DNA of 64,000 nucleotides from Parazoarcus communis SWub3 = DSM 12120. Lineage in GTDB: Bacteria; Pseudomonadota; Gammaproteobacteria; Burkholderiales; Rhodocyclaceae. Below, one piece after another: positions 44,503 to 52,537 of this stretch. The notes under the pieces were generated by a model. It saw only the letters and a program-made list of their open reading frames with translations. It did no database searches and was not told the DNA's origin. Both the position numbers and the translations under genes were made by a program. Where the stretch lies: NCBI RefSeq assembly GCF_003226565.1, contig NZ_QKOE01000002.1:124001-188000 (forward strand). The letters run 5' to 3'. Each line of letters starts with the position of its first letter. The first letter of the stretch is position 1.

Positions 44503-44656
44503 TGCATGCGCACTACGCACGGACCTTGCCCATCGGGCAAGGTCTCGCTTGCAATCCGTACCGCTGGAACGGACTGCCCGCAACACCGGGTACGACATGG
44601 CTGCATGTCGTGGCCGTGATGACGATGATGCGGCGTGAAAAGCTACTCCCCTTGAT
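44503..44656 (-). promoter_or_regulatory. yybP-ykoY (Mn2+) riboswitch upstream of terC
   Basis: Read on the minus strand, the leader starts with CAAGGGGAGTAGC (44654-44642), the conserved 5' element. It later carries GCAAGCGAGACCTTGCC followed by GGGCAAGGTCC (about 44557-44519), the conserved 3' hairpin of this class. The same elements precede alx in E. coli. Mn2+ binding would stabilise the aptamer and, given the terminator just downstream, probably allow read-through. The class is recognised from consensus motifs, not a covariance model. Confidence 0.88.
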
Positions 44657-44663
44657 GGAAGCG

Positions 44664-44691
44664 AGTGTAGGCGGTCGCTCGGCAAAGTCAA
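44664..44691 (-). promoter_or_regulatory. Promoter of the riboswitch-terC transcript
   Basis: On the minus strand TTGACT (44691-44686) and TACACT (44669-44664) are separated by 16 bp. The predicted start near 44657 lies at the first base of the conserved riboswitch element. Confidence 0.7.
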
Positions 44692-44776
44692 GGTCGTAAT
44701 GGAAGCCGGGAGACACACATCGTGACAAAACTGGAGTTGTGCGGCATGCTTGCATTTGTCACAACAAATAAAGGAT

Positions 44777-44904
44777 GCGGCGGGGTCCCCTGACTCCGCG
44801 CTATGAGTTGTCTTTGCCTATCATCTGCCCACATCGAGCCGCCTTCAGGCGACGATGAGGCGCCCCTGGCGGGAGATGAATCCCCGGACCGATGTTGGGC
44901 CGGG
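44777..44904 (+). other. Possible structured leader upstream of the CNNM/CorC gene
   Basis: The gap before the 45052 gene contains GC-rich hairpins on the plus strand. One uses GCGG (44777) with CCGC (44799). Another is CCCGGACC-GATGTT-GGGCCGGG (44883-44904). I could not match a known riboswitch class. The rest of the gap (to 45051) shows no gene. Confidence 0.35.
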
Positions 44905-45051
44905 TCGTATCGCTCCCCCTTCGATGCAGCCGGTGGTCATTCACCTTTCCGGCTCCCATCGCGTTTTCTGCATGTTCCTGCGCTTTTTTCTGGCGATGCC
45001 TTGTGGCAGGCCGGCGCACGTCCCTATGCCTTGCCCTGAATTCACGACACC

Positions 45052-46395
45052 ATGGAAATCCTTGTTCTTGTTGCCCTGATCATCCTGAACGGCCTCTTCG
45101 CCATGTCGGAGATTGCCCTTGTCACCGCGCGGCGGGCCCGCCTGGCCCGTCTTGCCGAGGATGGAGACGGTGCTGCGGAGGTGGCGATCAAGCTTGGTGA
45201 AGATCCCACCCGCTTTCTGTCCACCATCCAGATCGGCATTACCTCGATTGGCATCCTCAACGGTATCGTTGGTGAAGCGGCGCTGGCCGGGCCGCTTGCA
45301 CTCTGGTTGCAAGGCCTGGGACTGGAGCAGCGTTTCAGCGAGATCGGCTCGACCGTGCTGGTCGTGGTAGTGATCACCTATGTGTCCATCGTGGTCGGCG
45401 AACTGGTGCCCAAGCGCATTGGGCAGATCAACCCGGAAGGCATTGCCCGTCTGGTGGCGCGGCCGATGAACATGTTGTCGATCGCCTCACGTCCCTTTGT
45501 GCACCTGCTGGCCGGGTCAACGGCGCTGTTGTTGCGCGTGATGGGACAGCGCGAGGTCAATGGGCCGAGCGTGACCGAGGAAGAGATCCACGCCATGCTG
45601 ACCGAAGGGTCGGAGGCCGGTGTGATCGAGAAGAGCGAGCATGAGATGGTGCGCAATGTGTTCCGTCTCGACGACCGCCAGATCGGCTCGTTGATGGTGC
45701 CGCGTTCGGATATCGTCTGGCTCGACCTGAACCGGCCGATGGCGCAGAACCTCGCACTGATGGCCGAATCCGACCACTCGCGCTTTCCGGTCTGCCGTGG
45801 CGGGCTGGATGACATCCTGGGTATTGTCGGATCGAAGCAACTATTCAATCAGACGCTGCGCGGCACCGAGGTCGATCTGACCGAGGCCTTGCAGGCGCCG
45901 GTCTACGTGCCCGAATCGCTGACGGGCATGGAGCTTCTCAGCCAGTTTCGCAGCAGCGGCACACACATGGTTTTCGTCATCGACGAGTATGGCGAGGTGC
46001 AGGGTATGGTGACGCTGCAGGACTTGATCGAGTCGGTCACAGGCGAGTTCCAGACCCAGGATCTGGATGAAGCCTGGGCGGTGCAGCGTGAGGATGGCTC
46101 GTGGTTGCTCGATGGCCTGATTCCCATCCTCGAACTCAAGGACCGGCTGGGTCTGAAGGCGGTTCCGGAGGAGGAAAAGGGCCGTTATCACACCCTGTCC
46201 GGCATGGTGATGTGGTTGCTCGGTCGCTTGCCGGGCACGGGCGATATCGCCACCTGGGAGGGCTGGCGCTTCGAAGTCGTCGATCTCGACGGCAAACGCA
46301 TCGACAAGGTGCTGGCCAGCCGTCTACCGGAACCCGAAGCCGAATTTCCCGTCGAAGCCGACCGGACAGCCGATGTGTCGGATCGTCCCCAATAA
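45052..46395 (+). CDS. CNNM/CorC-type (hemolysin-family) transporter or regulator
   Basis: The 447-residue protein has a DUF21/CNNM membrane domain with four helices (LVALIILNGLFAMSEIALVTARRARLARLA is the signature). Two CBS domains at about 215-345 (SLMVPRSDIVWLDL, FVIDEYGEVQGMVTLQDLIES) and a C-terminal CorC_HlyC domain (GSWLLDGLIPILELKDRLGL) follow. The family takes part in Mg2+/Co2+ efflux or related divalent ion handling. It is divergent from the Mn2+-controlled terC gene, which suggests a metal-homeostasis locus. htpX follows 33 bp downstream. Confidence 0.92.
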   Translation: MEILVLVALIILNGLFAMSEIALVTARRARLARLAEDGDGAAEVAIKLGEDPTRFLSTIQIGITSIGILNGIVGEAALAGPLALWLQGLGLEQRFSEIGSTVLVVVVITYVSIVVGELVPKRIGQINPEGIARLVARPMNMLSIASRPFVHLLAGSTALLLRVMGQREVNGPSVTEEEIHAMLTEGSEAGVIEKSEHEMVRNVFRLDDRQIGSLMVPRSDIVWLDLNRPMAQNLALMAESDHSRFPVCRGGLDDILGIVGSKQLFNQTLRGTEVDLTEALQAPVYVPESLTGMELLSQFRSSGTHMVFVIDEYGEVQGMVTLQDLIESVTGEFQTQDLDEAWAVQREDGSWLLDGLIPILELKDRLGLKAVPEEEKGRYHTLSGMVMWLLGRLPGTGDIATWEGWRFEVVDLDGKRIDKVLASRLPEPEAEFPVEADRTADVSDRPQ

Positions 46396-46428
46396 CGGCA
46401 CCCCATCCCCGCTTTACACGGAGTCAAG

Positions 46429-47304
46429 ATGAAACGTATCGCCCTTTTCCTGATGACCAACCTGGCCATCGTGCTGGTGTTGGGCATTGTGGCCAACCTG
46501 CTTGGCGTCAACCGATTCATGAGTGCCAATGGGCTGAACTTTGGCGCCTTGCTTGGCTTTGCTGCGATCATGGGTTTTGGTGGCGCCTTCATCTCGTTGC
46601 TGATGTCCAAGATGATCGCCAAGTGGAGTACCGGCGCGCAGGTCATCGAGCAGCCGCGCAATGCCACCGAGCAGTGGTTGGTGGATTCGGTGGCCCGTCT
46701 GTCCAAGGCCGCCGGCATTCCGATGCCTGAGGTGGCAATTTATGAGGGTGAGCCCAATGCCTTCGCCACCGGCCCGAGCAAGCGCAACTCGCTGGTGGCG
46801 GTGTCCACCGGCCTGCTGCAGTCAATGTCACGCGAAGAGGCCGAGGCCGTGCTGGCCCACGAGGTGGCACACGTCGCCAATGGCGACATGGTGACGCTGA
46901 CCCTGATCCAGGGGGTGGTCAACACCTTCGTGGTCTTCCTGTCGCGTGTGGTCGGCTACCTGGTGGATTCCTTCCTGCGCCGCAACGATCAGGAGTCCAG
47001 CGGTCCCGGTATCGGTTACTTCGTCACCACCATCGTCTGTGACATCCTGTTCGGCGTGCTGGCCAGCATCATTGTGGCCTGGTTCTCGCGTCAGCGTGAG
47101 TTTCGGGCGGATGCCGGTGCTGCGCAGCTGATGGGGAGTGCGCAACCCATGGTAGGCGCCTTGCGTCGTCTGGGTGGCATGCAGGCAGGCGAACTGCCGA
47201 ACAACGTCGCGACTGCCGGTATCAACGGTCGTCCGGGCTGGATGGCGCTGTTTTCCAGCCATCCGCCGATCGAGCAGCGCATCGCTGCATTGCAGGGGCG
47301 TTGA
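46429..47304 (+). CDS. htpX: Zinc metalloprotease HtpX
   Basis: The 291-residue protein has two N-terminal membrane helices (7-25 and 38-58). The zinc-binding HEVAH motif is at 144-148, two more helices follow (about 155-175 and 197-215), and the third ligand is in [12 protein letters not shown]. Length and layout match HtpX, an inner-membrane protease that degrades misfolded membrane proteins with FtsH. GNAT or cell-wall genes are absent; the partner here is the CNNM/CorC gene. A strong hairpin follows the stop codon. Confidence 0.96.
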   Translation: MKRIALFLMTNLAIVLVLGIVANLLGVNRFMSANGLNFGALLGFAAIMGFGGAFISLLMSKMIAKWSTGAQVIEQPRNATEQWLVDSVARLSKAAGIPMPEVAIYEGEPNAFATGPSKRNSLVAVSTGLLQSMSREEAEAVLAHEVAHVANGDMVTLTLIQGVVNTFVVFLSRVVGYLVDSFLRRNDQESSGPGIGYFVTTIVCDILFGVLASIIVAWFSRQREFRADAGAAQLMGSAQPMVGALRRLGGMQAGELPNNVATAGINGRPGWMALFSSHPPIEQRIAALQGR

Positions 47305-47306
47305 CG

Positions 47307-47335
47307 GTCTGTCCGGGCTGGACGCCCGGACAGAC
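47307..47335 (+). terminator. Hairpin terminator after htpX
   Basis: GTCTGTCCGGGC-TGGAC-GCCCGGACAGAC is a perfect 12-bp stem 2 bp after the htpX stop. It has no T-tract but is strong enough to act with Rho or to protect the 3' end. Confidence 0.65.
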
Positions 47336-47501
47336 GAAAGACCGTCTCGTGACCATCCTGCACGAGCACAGGTGTCAGATCGGGAGCTTCAGGGTGGATT
47401 GTCGCGCTGAGCAAGCGCCCGCCGGAGACGGTGGCCGATGGGGCTGACCTGCGGATGGGCCTGGCGCCGGATCGTCACGGCGCTTGGCTCTGAATAGGTA
47501 T

Positions 47502-47586
47502 TGGTGCCTTGGGCGAGACTCGAACTCGCACGTCTTGCGACACTACCCCCTCAAGATAGCGTGTCTACCAATTTCACCACCAAGGC
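47502..47586 (-). tRNA. tRNA-Leu(GAG)
   Basis: On the minus strand the sequence begins GCCTTGG and ends CCAAGGC-A-CCA, giving a 7-bp acceptor stem and an encoded CCA. The D stem is GTG/CAC, the anticodon stem CTATC/GGTAG with loop TTGAGGG (anticodon GAG). A long variable arm (GTC-GCAA-GAC) and T stem GCGAG/CTCGC with TTCGAGT follow. The long variable arm fits leucine tRNA. Confidence 0.97.
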
Positions 47587-47640
47587 ATCGGCATCGATTG
47601 ATGCACGTAGAGCACGTGCAAATGATGCGAAAGGGCGCGG

Positions 47641-47671
47641 ATTATAGCCGGAAACCCTTGCTGCGGGTCAA
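47641..47671 (-). promoter_or_regulatory. Putative promoter of tRNA-Leu
   Basis: On the minus strand TATAAT (47646-47641) lies 54 bp upstream of the tRNA, with TTGACC (47671-47666) at a rather long 19-bp spacing. Confidence 0.55.
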
Positions 47672-47777
47672 GTCCGTTGCTGGGCCGGGGGTTTGGGCGA
47701 GGTGGTTGCGGGCGGATCGTGTTTGTGGCCGAGTGGATGTGCGTTGTCCGTGCCCAACGCGGGCATAATGGTTTGCC

Positions 47778-48488
47778 ATGTCTTCACGCCCCTCCCATCC
47801 GGTCGGTCGCTTGCAGCCCGATCATCCGCCGACGGCTGCCTTGCCAGGCTTTCTGGCTTTTTTGCAGACGGAGGCAGGCCGCGGCTTTCTGCAGGGCTTC
47901 GAACGTGTGTCCTACGCCAAGGGGCAGTTGATTGCGACCCCGGGTAGCAGTCTGGACCGCGTGTTCATTGTGCTGAGCGGGCGGGTGCGGGCCTATCTGG
48001 CCAATGATGAGCGTGAGCTGACCTTGTCCTTTCTCGAGCCCGGGGACATCTTCAGTACGCATACGCCGACCTATCTGGCCAGTGTGGGGGCATCAAGCAT
48101 TGTCGCGATGGAAACCCGGCGCTTTGCCGAGCGCATGGCATCCCAGCCTGGTCTGACGCCCTTCCTGATGCGTGCCTTGGGCAAACTGCTCAACGACGCA
48201 ATCCACCGCATCGAAAGCTTGTCGCTACAGGATGTGGGCGCTCGGGTGGCCGGATTCCTGGCCGAAGCTACCCGTCAGCGTGGTCGCTTCGACGGTGTGG
48301 TGTGGCAGGTGCCTCTGGGGTTGTCGGCAAGCGATATTGCGCTCCTGCTTGGCACCACCCGGCAGACGGTGTCCTTCCATCTCAGTGCGATGGCGCGGCA
48401 GGGCATTCTCGAACGCAAGGGGCGTCATGGCCTGTGCGTTCATCGCCTGGATCGGCTCGAGGGCTGGCGCAGCAGCGATCCCGGCTGA
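47778..48488 (+). CDS. CooA-like CRP/FNR-family regulator (probable CO sensor)
   Basis: The 236-residue protein has a cyclic-nucleotide-binding fold (about 35-120), a dimer helix, and a helix-turn-helix at 183-208 (ASDIALLLGTTRQTVSFHLSAMARQG). It aligns closely with CooA, the heme-based CO sensor. The block VFIVLSGRVRAYLANDERELTLSFLEPGDIF-S-TH matches CooA's heme-pocket region. His95 corresponds to the CO-state ligand His77, while Cys75 is replaced by Ser93. The recognition helix TRQTVS matches CooA SRQTTS. The N-terminus is about 18 residues longer than CooA, so the Pro2 ligand is not conserved in place. cowN lies 90 bp downstream. No ribosome binding site is clear. Confidence 0.75.
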   Translation: MSSRPSHPVGRLQPDHPPTAALPGFLAFLQTEAGRGFLQGFERVSYAKGQLIATPGSSLDRVFIVLSGRVRAYLANDERELTLSFLEPGDIFSTHTPTYLASVGASSIVAMETRRFAERMASQPGLTPFLMRALGKLLNDAIHRIESLSLQDVGARVAGFLAEATRQRGRFDGVVWQVPLGLSASDIALLLGTTRQTVSFHLSAMARQGILERKGRHGLCVHRLDRLEGWRSSDPG

Positions 48489-48496
48489 TCACGATT

Positions 48497-48512
48497 CGTC
48501 GGCTGGCCGACA
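48497..48512. promoter_or_regulatory. CooA-like operator upstream of cowN
   Basis: CGTCG-GCTGGC-CGACA matches the CooA-type site TGTCA-N6-CGACA with the right half exact and two changes in the left half; GTCGGC/GCCGAC is itself a perfect inverted repeat. It lies 66 bp before the cowN start codon. Confidence 0.6.
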
Positions 48513-48577
48513 GACAGGATGGCGGTCTTGCCGCGAACATCGGGGCCTCTTCAAACCCGAATGGTCACGCCGCCGCC

Positions 48578-48883
48578 ATGAATCCGCAAACTTCCTGCCC
48601 CTGCACCCAGGGCCCCGACCGCTACATCAGCTTCAAGGGCATCGACTGCGATGGCAACGCCCGTCGCATGATGGAGATGCTCGACCGCCTGCAGACCGAC
48701 GATGCCGACGAACGGGCGCTGATCCGGTTGTTGCAGGAGCGGCGGGTGGCCACGCGTGGCGTGCAGTGTGACAACCTGCTGTTGCTGGCGAGCTTCGTCA
48801 ATCCGATCCGCGAGCTGTTCGAGAACCATCGGGACGAGGCGGCACTGGCGCTGCTGGAGCAGCTTGAAGCGGAGTGCTTCTGA
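48578..48883 (+). CDS. cowN: N2-fixation sustaining protein CowN
   Basis: ATG 48578 gives 101 residues. The protein carries the CowN core: DRYISFKGIDCDGNARRMM, a helical middle, and LLLLASFVNPIRELFENHRDEAALALLEQLEAECF. CowN protects nitrogenase from carbon monoxide inhibition so that nitrogen fixation continues when CO is present. The open frame reaches back into the regulator gene but only this part is supported. No nitrogenase genes are in the window; their presence elsewhere is implied. Confidence 0.9.
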   Translation: MNPQTSCPCTQGPDRYISFKGIDCDGNARRMMEMLDRLQTDDADERALIRLLQERRVATRGVQCDNLLLLASFVNPIRELFENHRDEAALALLEQLEAECF

Positions 48884-49078
48884 CCACCCCCGATAGATGA
48901 TCCACATGTTCTTTGATTGGTTGGAGCGTCCGCAGGCCGGTCCCGAGGTTAGGGCAGGATGTGTGCCGGAACAGTGGCATTGTCGGACACGCGTCATTCG
49001 TGCGCGTTGAAGGTGGCTTTGTTTTCAATGGCTTGAGCCTGGCCCTTGATTTGCTTGCCCCTCGGCCTGGAGGCAAGC

Positions 49079-50431
49079 ATGAAACATCATCTCGATTGGT
49101 CATCGTACGAGACCGCCGGCCAGGGCGACGCCTATGCCGGCATTCCCGCCACGGGGGGCGATTTTGCCAAGGCGGTGGCGGTATGCATCAGCGACCGGCT
49201 GTGCCAGCGCAAGCCCAAAGGGGTCATGTGCCCGAGTTTTCGCGTCAGCGACGACGCGGTGCAGTCGCCCGGCGGCCGGGTGCTGGTGCTGAAGGCCGCG
49301 CTCAATGGCGAGTTTGGCCCGACGCCGTTTGCCGACCCGCGGCTGGCTGAGGCCATGGACCTGTGTGTGGGCTGCAAGGGGTGCAAGCGCGAGTGTGCCA
49401 ATCAGGTGGACATGGCGGCGATCAAGATCGAATGGCAGGCCCAGCGTAATGCACTGACGGGTGTGCCGCTGCGCGACCGCCTGTTTGCCGGCCTGCCGCG
49501 CTGGTTGCAGTATCCGCATCTGCTGCGTTGGGGAGTCAAGTTGCGCAACCGGGTGCCATTACTGGCGCGCCTGCTCGAAGCCTATACCGGCATTGCCGCC
49601 GACCGTCGCCTGCCCGAACCTGCAGCCCGGCCTTTTGTCACACCGGCCCGAGCGGCGGATACGGACATGATGGCGGCCGACGGTCGGGATGTGGTGCTGT
49701 TTGTCGATACCTTTGCCCGCCACTTTGAACCCGGAATTGCCGATGCCGCGCTGGCCGTGTTGCGGGCCGCGGGCTACCGGGTGCAGGTGCTTGCCCCCGC
49801 GGCCGACGATGCCGAGCCCGCACGCCCCTTGTGCTGTGGCCGTACCTGGTTGTCGCTGGGACAGGTCGAGGCCGCCCGCAACGAGGCCCGCCGCATGCAG
49901 GCCGCGCTGCGTCCCGCGCTTGCGACCGGCTTGCCCATCATTGGGCTGGAGCCCTCGTGCATCCTGTCCTTGCGCGACGACCACCTGAAGCTTGGTCTGG
50001 GGCCGGAGGCCGAAGTGCTGGCGAAGCAGGTGTGGCTGTTCGAGGAGTTCATCGCTCGCGAGCACGACCGCAAACGTCTCAGCCTGGCACTGAAGCCACT
50101 GGGCGGCGAGAAATTGCTGGTGCACGGGCATTGCCACCAGAAGGCGGTGGGGGCGATGAAGTCCCTGCGTAAGGTGCTGCGACTGATTCCGGATCTCGAG
50201 TTCGAGTTCGTCGAATCCAGTTGCTGTGGCATGGCCGGCAGTTTTGGTCTGGATGCCGAGCATGCCGCGATTTCACGGCAGATGGCGGAACTCGATCTGC
50301 TGCCCGCGCTACGTGCCTTGCCCGATGCGCCGGTGCTGGCCAATGGCTTTTCCTGTCGCCACCAGATTGTCGAAGGGGTGGCGCGGCGGCCGCAGCATGT
50401 GGCAGAACTGATGTGCGCCGCGCTGGCTTGA
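49079..50431 (+). CDS. Orphan CCG-domain Fe-S oxidoreductase subunit
   Basis: ATG 49079 with GGAGG 6 nt upstream gives 450 residues. It has an N-terminal ferredoxin-like region with cysteines in DRLCQRK, VMCPSF and LCVGCKGCKRECAN (about 45-130). Two CCG motifs of the GlpC/HdrB type follow (RPLCCGRTW and ESSCCGMAGSFG). This equals the C-terminal half of YdiJ/D-2-hydroxyglutarate-dehydrogenase-type enzymes, but the FAD domain is absent and not encoded nearby. It may pair with a flavoprotein elsewhere. Expect electron transfer linked to a 2-hydroxyacid. The upstream gene is cowN (195 bp away). Confidence 0.8.
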   Translation: MKHHLDWSSYETAGQGDAYAGIPATGGDFAKAVAVCISDRLCQRKPKGVMCPSFRVSDDAVQSPGGRVLVLKAALNGEFGPTPFADPRLAEAMDLCVGCKGCKRECANQVDMAAIKIEWQAQRNALTGVPLRDRLFAGLPRWLQYPHLLRWGVKLRNRVPLLARLLEAYTGIAADRRLPEPAARPFVTPARAADTDMMAADGRDVVLFVDTFARHFEPGIADAALAVLRAAGYRVQVLAPAADDAEPARPLCCGRTWLSLGQVEAARNEARRMQAALRPALATGLPIIGLEPSCILSLRDDHLKLGLGPEAEVLAKQVWLFEEFIAREHDRKRLSLALKPLGGEKLLVHGHCHQKAVGAMKSLRKVLRLIPDLEFEFVESSCCGMAGSFGLDAEHAAISRQMAELDLLPALRALPDAPVLANGFSCRHQIVEGVARRPQHVAELMCAALA

Positions 50432-50493
50432 GTGTGCCCACCGGCAGGCGGGTTGTCTGAGGTATCGTCTGTGCCATGCGTATGGAGCCCATC

Positions 50494-50907
50494 ATGAACG
50501 ACGAAAGACCGCCAACCGAAGACGAGATCGCGCTGCTGGTGCAACGCTTTTACGATCGTGCCCGTCTGCACGACGAACTGGGACCGGTGTTCAACAATGC
50601 GGTAGGTGACTGGGATCACCACCTCGCGGTCATCCGTGACTTCTGGTCCAATGCGCTGCTCGGGACCCAGCGCTATGGCCGCCACCCCTTTCCGGCGCAC
50701 ATGCGCCTGCCGATCGAGCGTCAGCATTTCGAACAGTGGTTGAGCTTGTTCCGGGAGACGGCGGTGGAGGTGTTGCCGCCGGCCGCTGCGCGTCAGGCGA
50801 TCGGTCGTGCTGAATTCATGGCCGAGAGCTTTCGTGCCGGGCTGTTTCCGTTTGATCCGGTGGGGCGTCCGCGGCAATCGCCGGGCGACGGGGGTGCGCC
50901 CTCCTGA
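50494..50907 (+). CDS. Group III truncated hemoglobin
   Basis: ATG 50494, 6 nt after GGAG, gives 137 residues; ATG 50476 is the alternative. The family pattern is complete: FYDRARLHDELGPVFNN, then FWSNALLGTQRYGRHPFPAHMRLPI, and the proximal histidine in RQHFEQWLSLF. Group III truncated hemoglobins are thought to bind O2, NO or peroxides. The C-terminus has a disordered PRQSPGDGGAPS tail. It follows the Fe-S protein by 62 bp on the same strand. Confidence 0.92.
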   Translation: MNDERPPTEDEIALLVQRFYDRARLHDELGPVFNNAVGDWDHHLAVIRDFWSNALLGTQRYGRHPFPAHMRLPIERQHFEQWLSLFRETAVEVLPPAAARQAIGRAEFMAESFRAGLFPFDPVGRPRQSPGDGGAPS

Positions 50908-50994
50908 GCATGCCTTGTGATGGGTGGGGGCTGTTTGCCGGTGGTATGTAATTTGCGTGACGAGGTGCTCATTTCCTGAATCAGGAGCCTGGTC

Positions 50995-51468
50995 ATGAAG
51001 ATCGATGGTCTGTATGACGGGCGCGCGGTGCAGCGTGCGTCCGGTGCGGTGGCTGCCGGGGCAGCTTCCGGGTTTGCCGCAGCCCTGGACCGGGCACGTG
51101 CCGCTACCCGTGTCGCGCCCGCCGAAGCGTCCCCCGAGGTCAGCACTGAGAAACCGATGACTCGCGCCGAGCGGATCCGCGCGGCCAACGAGGCGGCGTA
51201 CGCCGAATTCCGCGAATACATGGACAAGTCGCCCGCGGAGCGCATGCGCGATGTGATCCTGCGTGAGATGGGGCTGACCGAGGAGCAACTGGAGGCCCTT
51301 CCGCCCGAACAACGGGAAGCCGTCGAGAAGGAGATCGCCGCCCGCATCAGCGAGCGCCTGTTGCTGCAGGCCGAGCGCGAACTCGAGGCGGCCAGCCGAC
51401 GCATCGAGCTGGCCGTTCGCGGCGTCACTGTGCCGCCCGGAGAGGAAGTCCCCTTGCCGCCCCTGTAA
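50995..51468 (+). CDS. Conserved hypothetical helical protein
   Basis: The 157-residue protein starts MKIDGLYDGRAVQRASG, has an Ala/Arg-rich low-complexity N-terminal third, and a helical region MTRAERIRAANEAAYAEFREYMDKSPAERMRDVILREMGLT. Coiled-coil-forming charged helices and a PPGEEVPLPPL end follow. There is no signal peptide or membrane helix. AGGAG precedes the ATG. It resembles small proteins of unknown function in other proteobacteria. It is convergent with the EF-hand gene 26 bp away. Confidence 0.7.
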   Translation: MKIDGLYDGRAVQRASGAVAAGAASGFAAALDRARAATRVAPAEASPEVSTEKPMTRAERIRAANEAAYAEFREYMDKSPAERMRDVILREMGLTEEQLEALPPEQREAVEKEIAARISERLLLQAERELEAASRRIELAVRGVTVPPGEEVPLPPL

Positions 51469-51494
51469 GTGCGTGCAGTGGGCGCGGCGTCCGA

Positions 51495-52199
51495 TCAGGC
51501 GTTGACCGAGATGGCGGCAGCGGGACGGGTGCCCTGTTCGCTGTCGCCGTAGGCCTGCATCAAGCGCATGATCTGCATCATCACCTTCAATCCATCGTCG
51601 CTGCTTGCACCGCTGGCCGCTGCCGTGCTGGTGCCCGTACCTGTCGCCGCGGCGCTGCCGTCCGCGGCCTGCTTGGCGGCCATTGCTTCGGTGAAGCTGA
51701 CCTTGCCATCCCCGTCGGTGTCGGCCGCAGAGAAGTTGTTGAGCACGGTTTCGAGCAAGTCGGCTCGGACATCGTCGGTGTCGCCAATCTCGGCAAGCTG
51801 CGCGTTCAGTTCGTCTTCGGTGAATCCGCTGTCCTGGGCCGGCGGGGGAGGTGGCGGCATGCCGCCCATGCCGCCCATTGCACCCTGCATGCGCAGGCTG
51901 TCGAACTGCTGGTCGAGCTGATCCGACAGGCGCTGCAACGAGTCGGTCAGCTCGGTCTGCGTCAGCTTGCCGTCGCTGTCGGCGTCGAGTTGCGCAAAAA
52001 CCTCGTCCAGCTCGCTTTCGCCTGTGCTGCCGATCTGGCTCAGCGCCGATGCCAGGTCGGATTTCTCGAGATAACCCTGGCCCTGGGTGTCGAGTGCGGA
52101 AAACAGCTTGTTGGCCATGTCGGCGGCACTGGGCCGGCGCATGGCGCTCATGCTTTGCATCATCGCGGCAGTGCTGCCGACGCTTCCTATGCTGCTCAT
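51495..52199 (-). CDS. EF-hand calcium-binding protein (XopAW-like)
   Basis: The 234-residue protein has three canonical EF-hand loops: DTQGQGYLEKSD (37-48), DADSDGKLTQTE (72-83) and DTDGDGKVSFTE (160-171). The middle contains GGMGGMPPPPPP, and an Ala/Thr-rich segment precedes the C-terminal LMQAYGDSEQ. The protein matches the XopAW-like bacterial EF-hand family, but no signal peptide is present. Members bind Ca2+; in plant pathogens one is a type III effector. Here, free-living context makes a calcium sensor or buffer more likely. It is divergent from a CpxR-type regulator with shared repeat sites. Confidence 0.85.
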   Translation of the reverse strand: MSSIGSVGSTAAMMQSMSAMRRPSAADMANKLFSALDTQGQGYLEKSDLASALSQIGSTGESELDEVFAQLDADSDGKLTQTELTDSLQRLSDQLDQQFDSLRMQGAMGGMGGMPPPPPPAQDSGFTEDELNAQLAEIGDTDDVRADLLETVLNNFSAADTDGDGKVSFTEAMAAKQAADGSAAATGTGTSTAAASGASSDDGLKVMMQIMRLMQAYGDSEQGTRPAAAISVNA

Positions 52200-52300
52200 G
52201 AAAATCTCCTGGGTATCGATCCGGTCAGAATGGGTGTGTGCACACCCTCGATATTGAGCAAGATCGCAGCCAGATACCGCGTCGATACAGGGAAAAATGG

Positions 52301-52325
52301 GTAAATCAATGCAAAGTGATGTAAA
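52301..52325. promoter_or_regulatory. CpxR-like triple repeat near the EF-hand gene
   Basis: GTAAA-N5-GCAAA-N5-GTAAA repeats with an exact 10-bp period. CpxR/OmpR-type regulators bind GTAAA-N5-GTAAA boxes. It lies about 100 bp upstream of the EF-hand start codon in the 338-bp divergent gap. Confidence 0.65.
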
Positions 52326-52493
52326 GAAGATATGCCATATGCGCTGATCCGGCAGGTCTGTCCGGTGGCGTGAAGAGCTGGCGGGTCAATTTCGTGATTG
52401 CGCGTCCGGCTGCCGGCAGGATTTGCCGCACGCGGCAGGTCGTGGCGTCCGGTGCGGCAATCATTGCCGACAGGCAGTGTGCTGTTGCAACGC

Positions 52494-52518
52494 GTAAATG
52501 CACGTAAAGGCGTGCAAA
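52494..52518. promoter_or_regulatory. CpxR-like triple repeat near the response regulator gene
   Basis: GTAAA-N5-GTAAA-N5-GCAAA again has an exact 10-bp period, 20 bp before the regulator start codon. The pair of arrays suggests autoregulation and control of the divergent EF-hand gene. The gap between the two arrays has GC-rich inverted repeats but no gene. Confidence 0.7.
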
Positions 52519-52537
52519 AGGCGAGGCATGATCCCCT

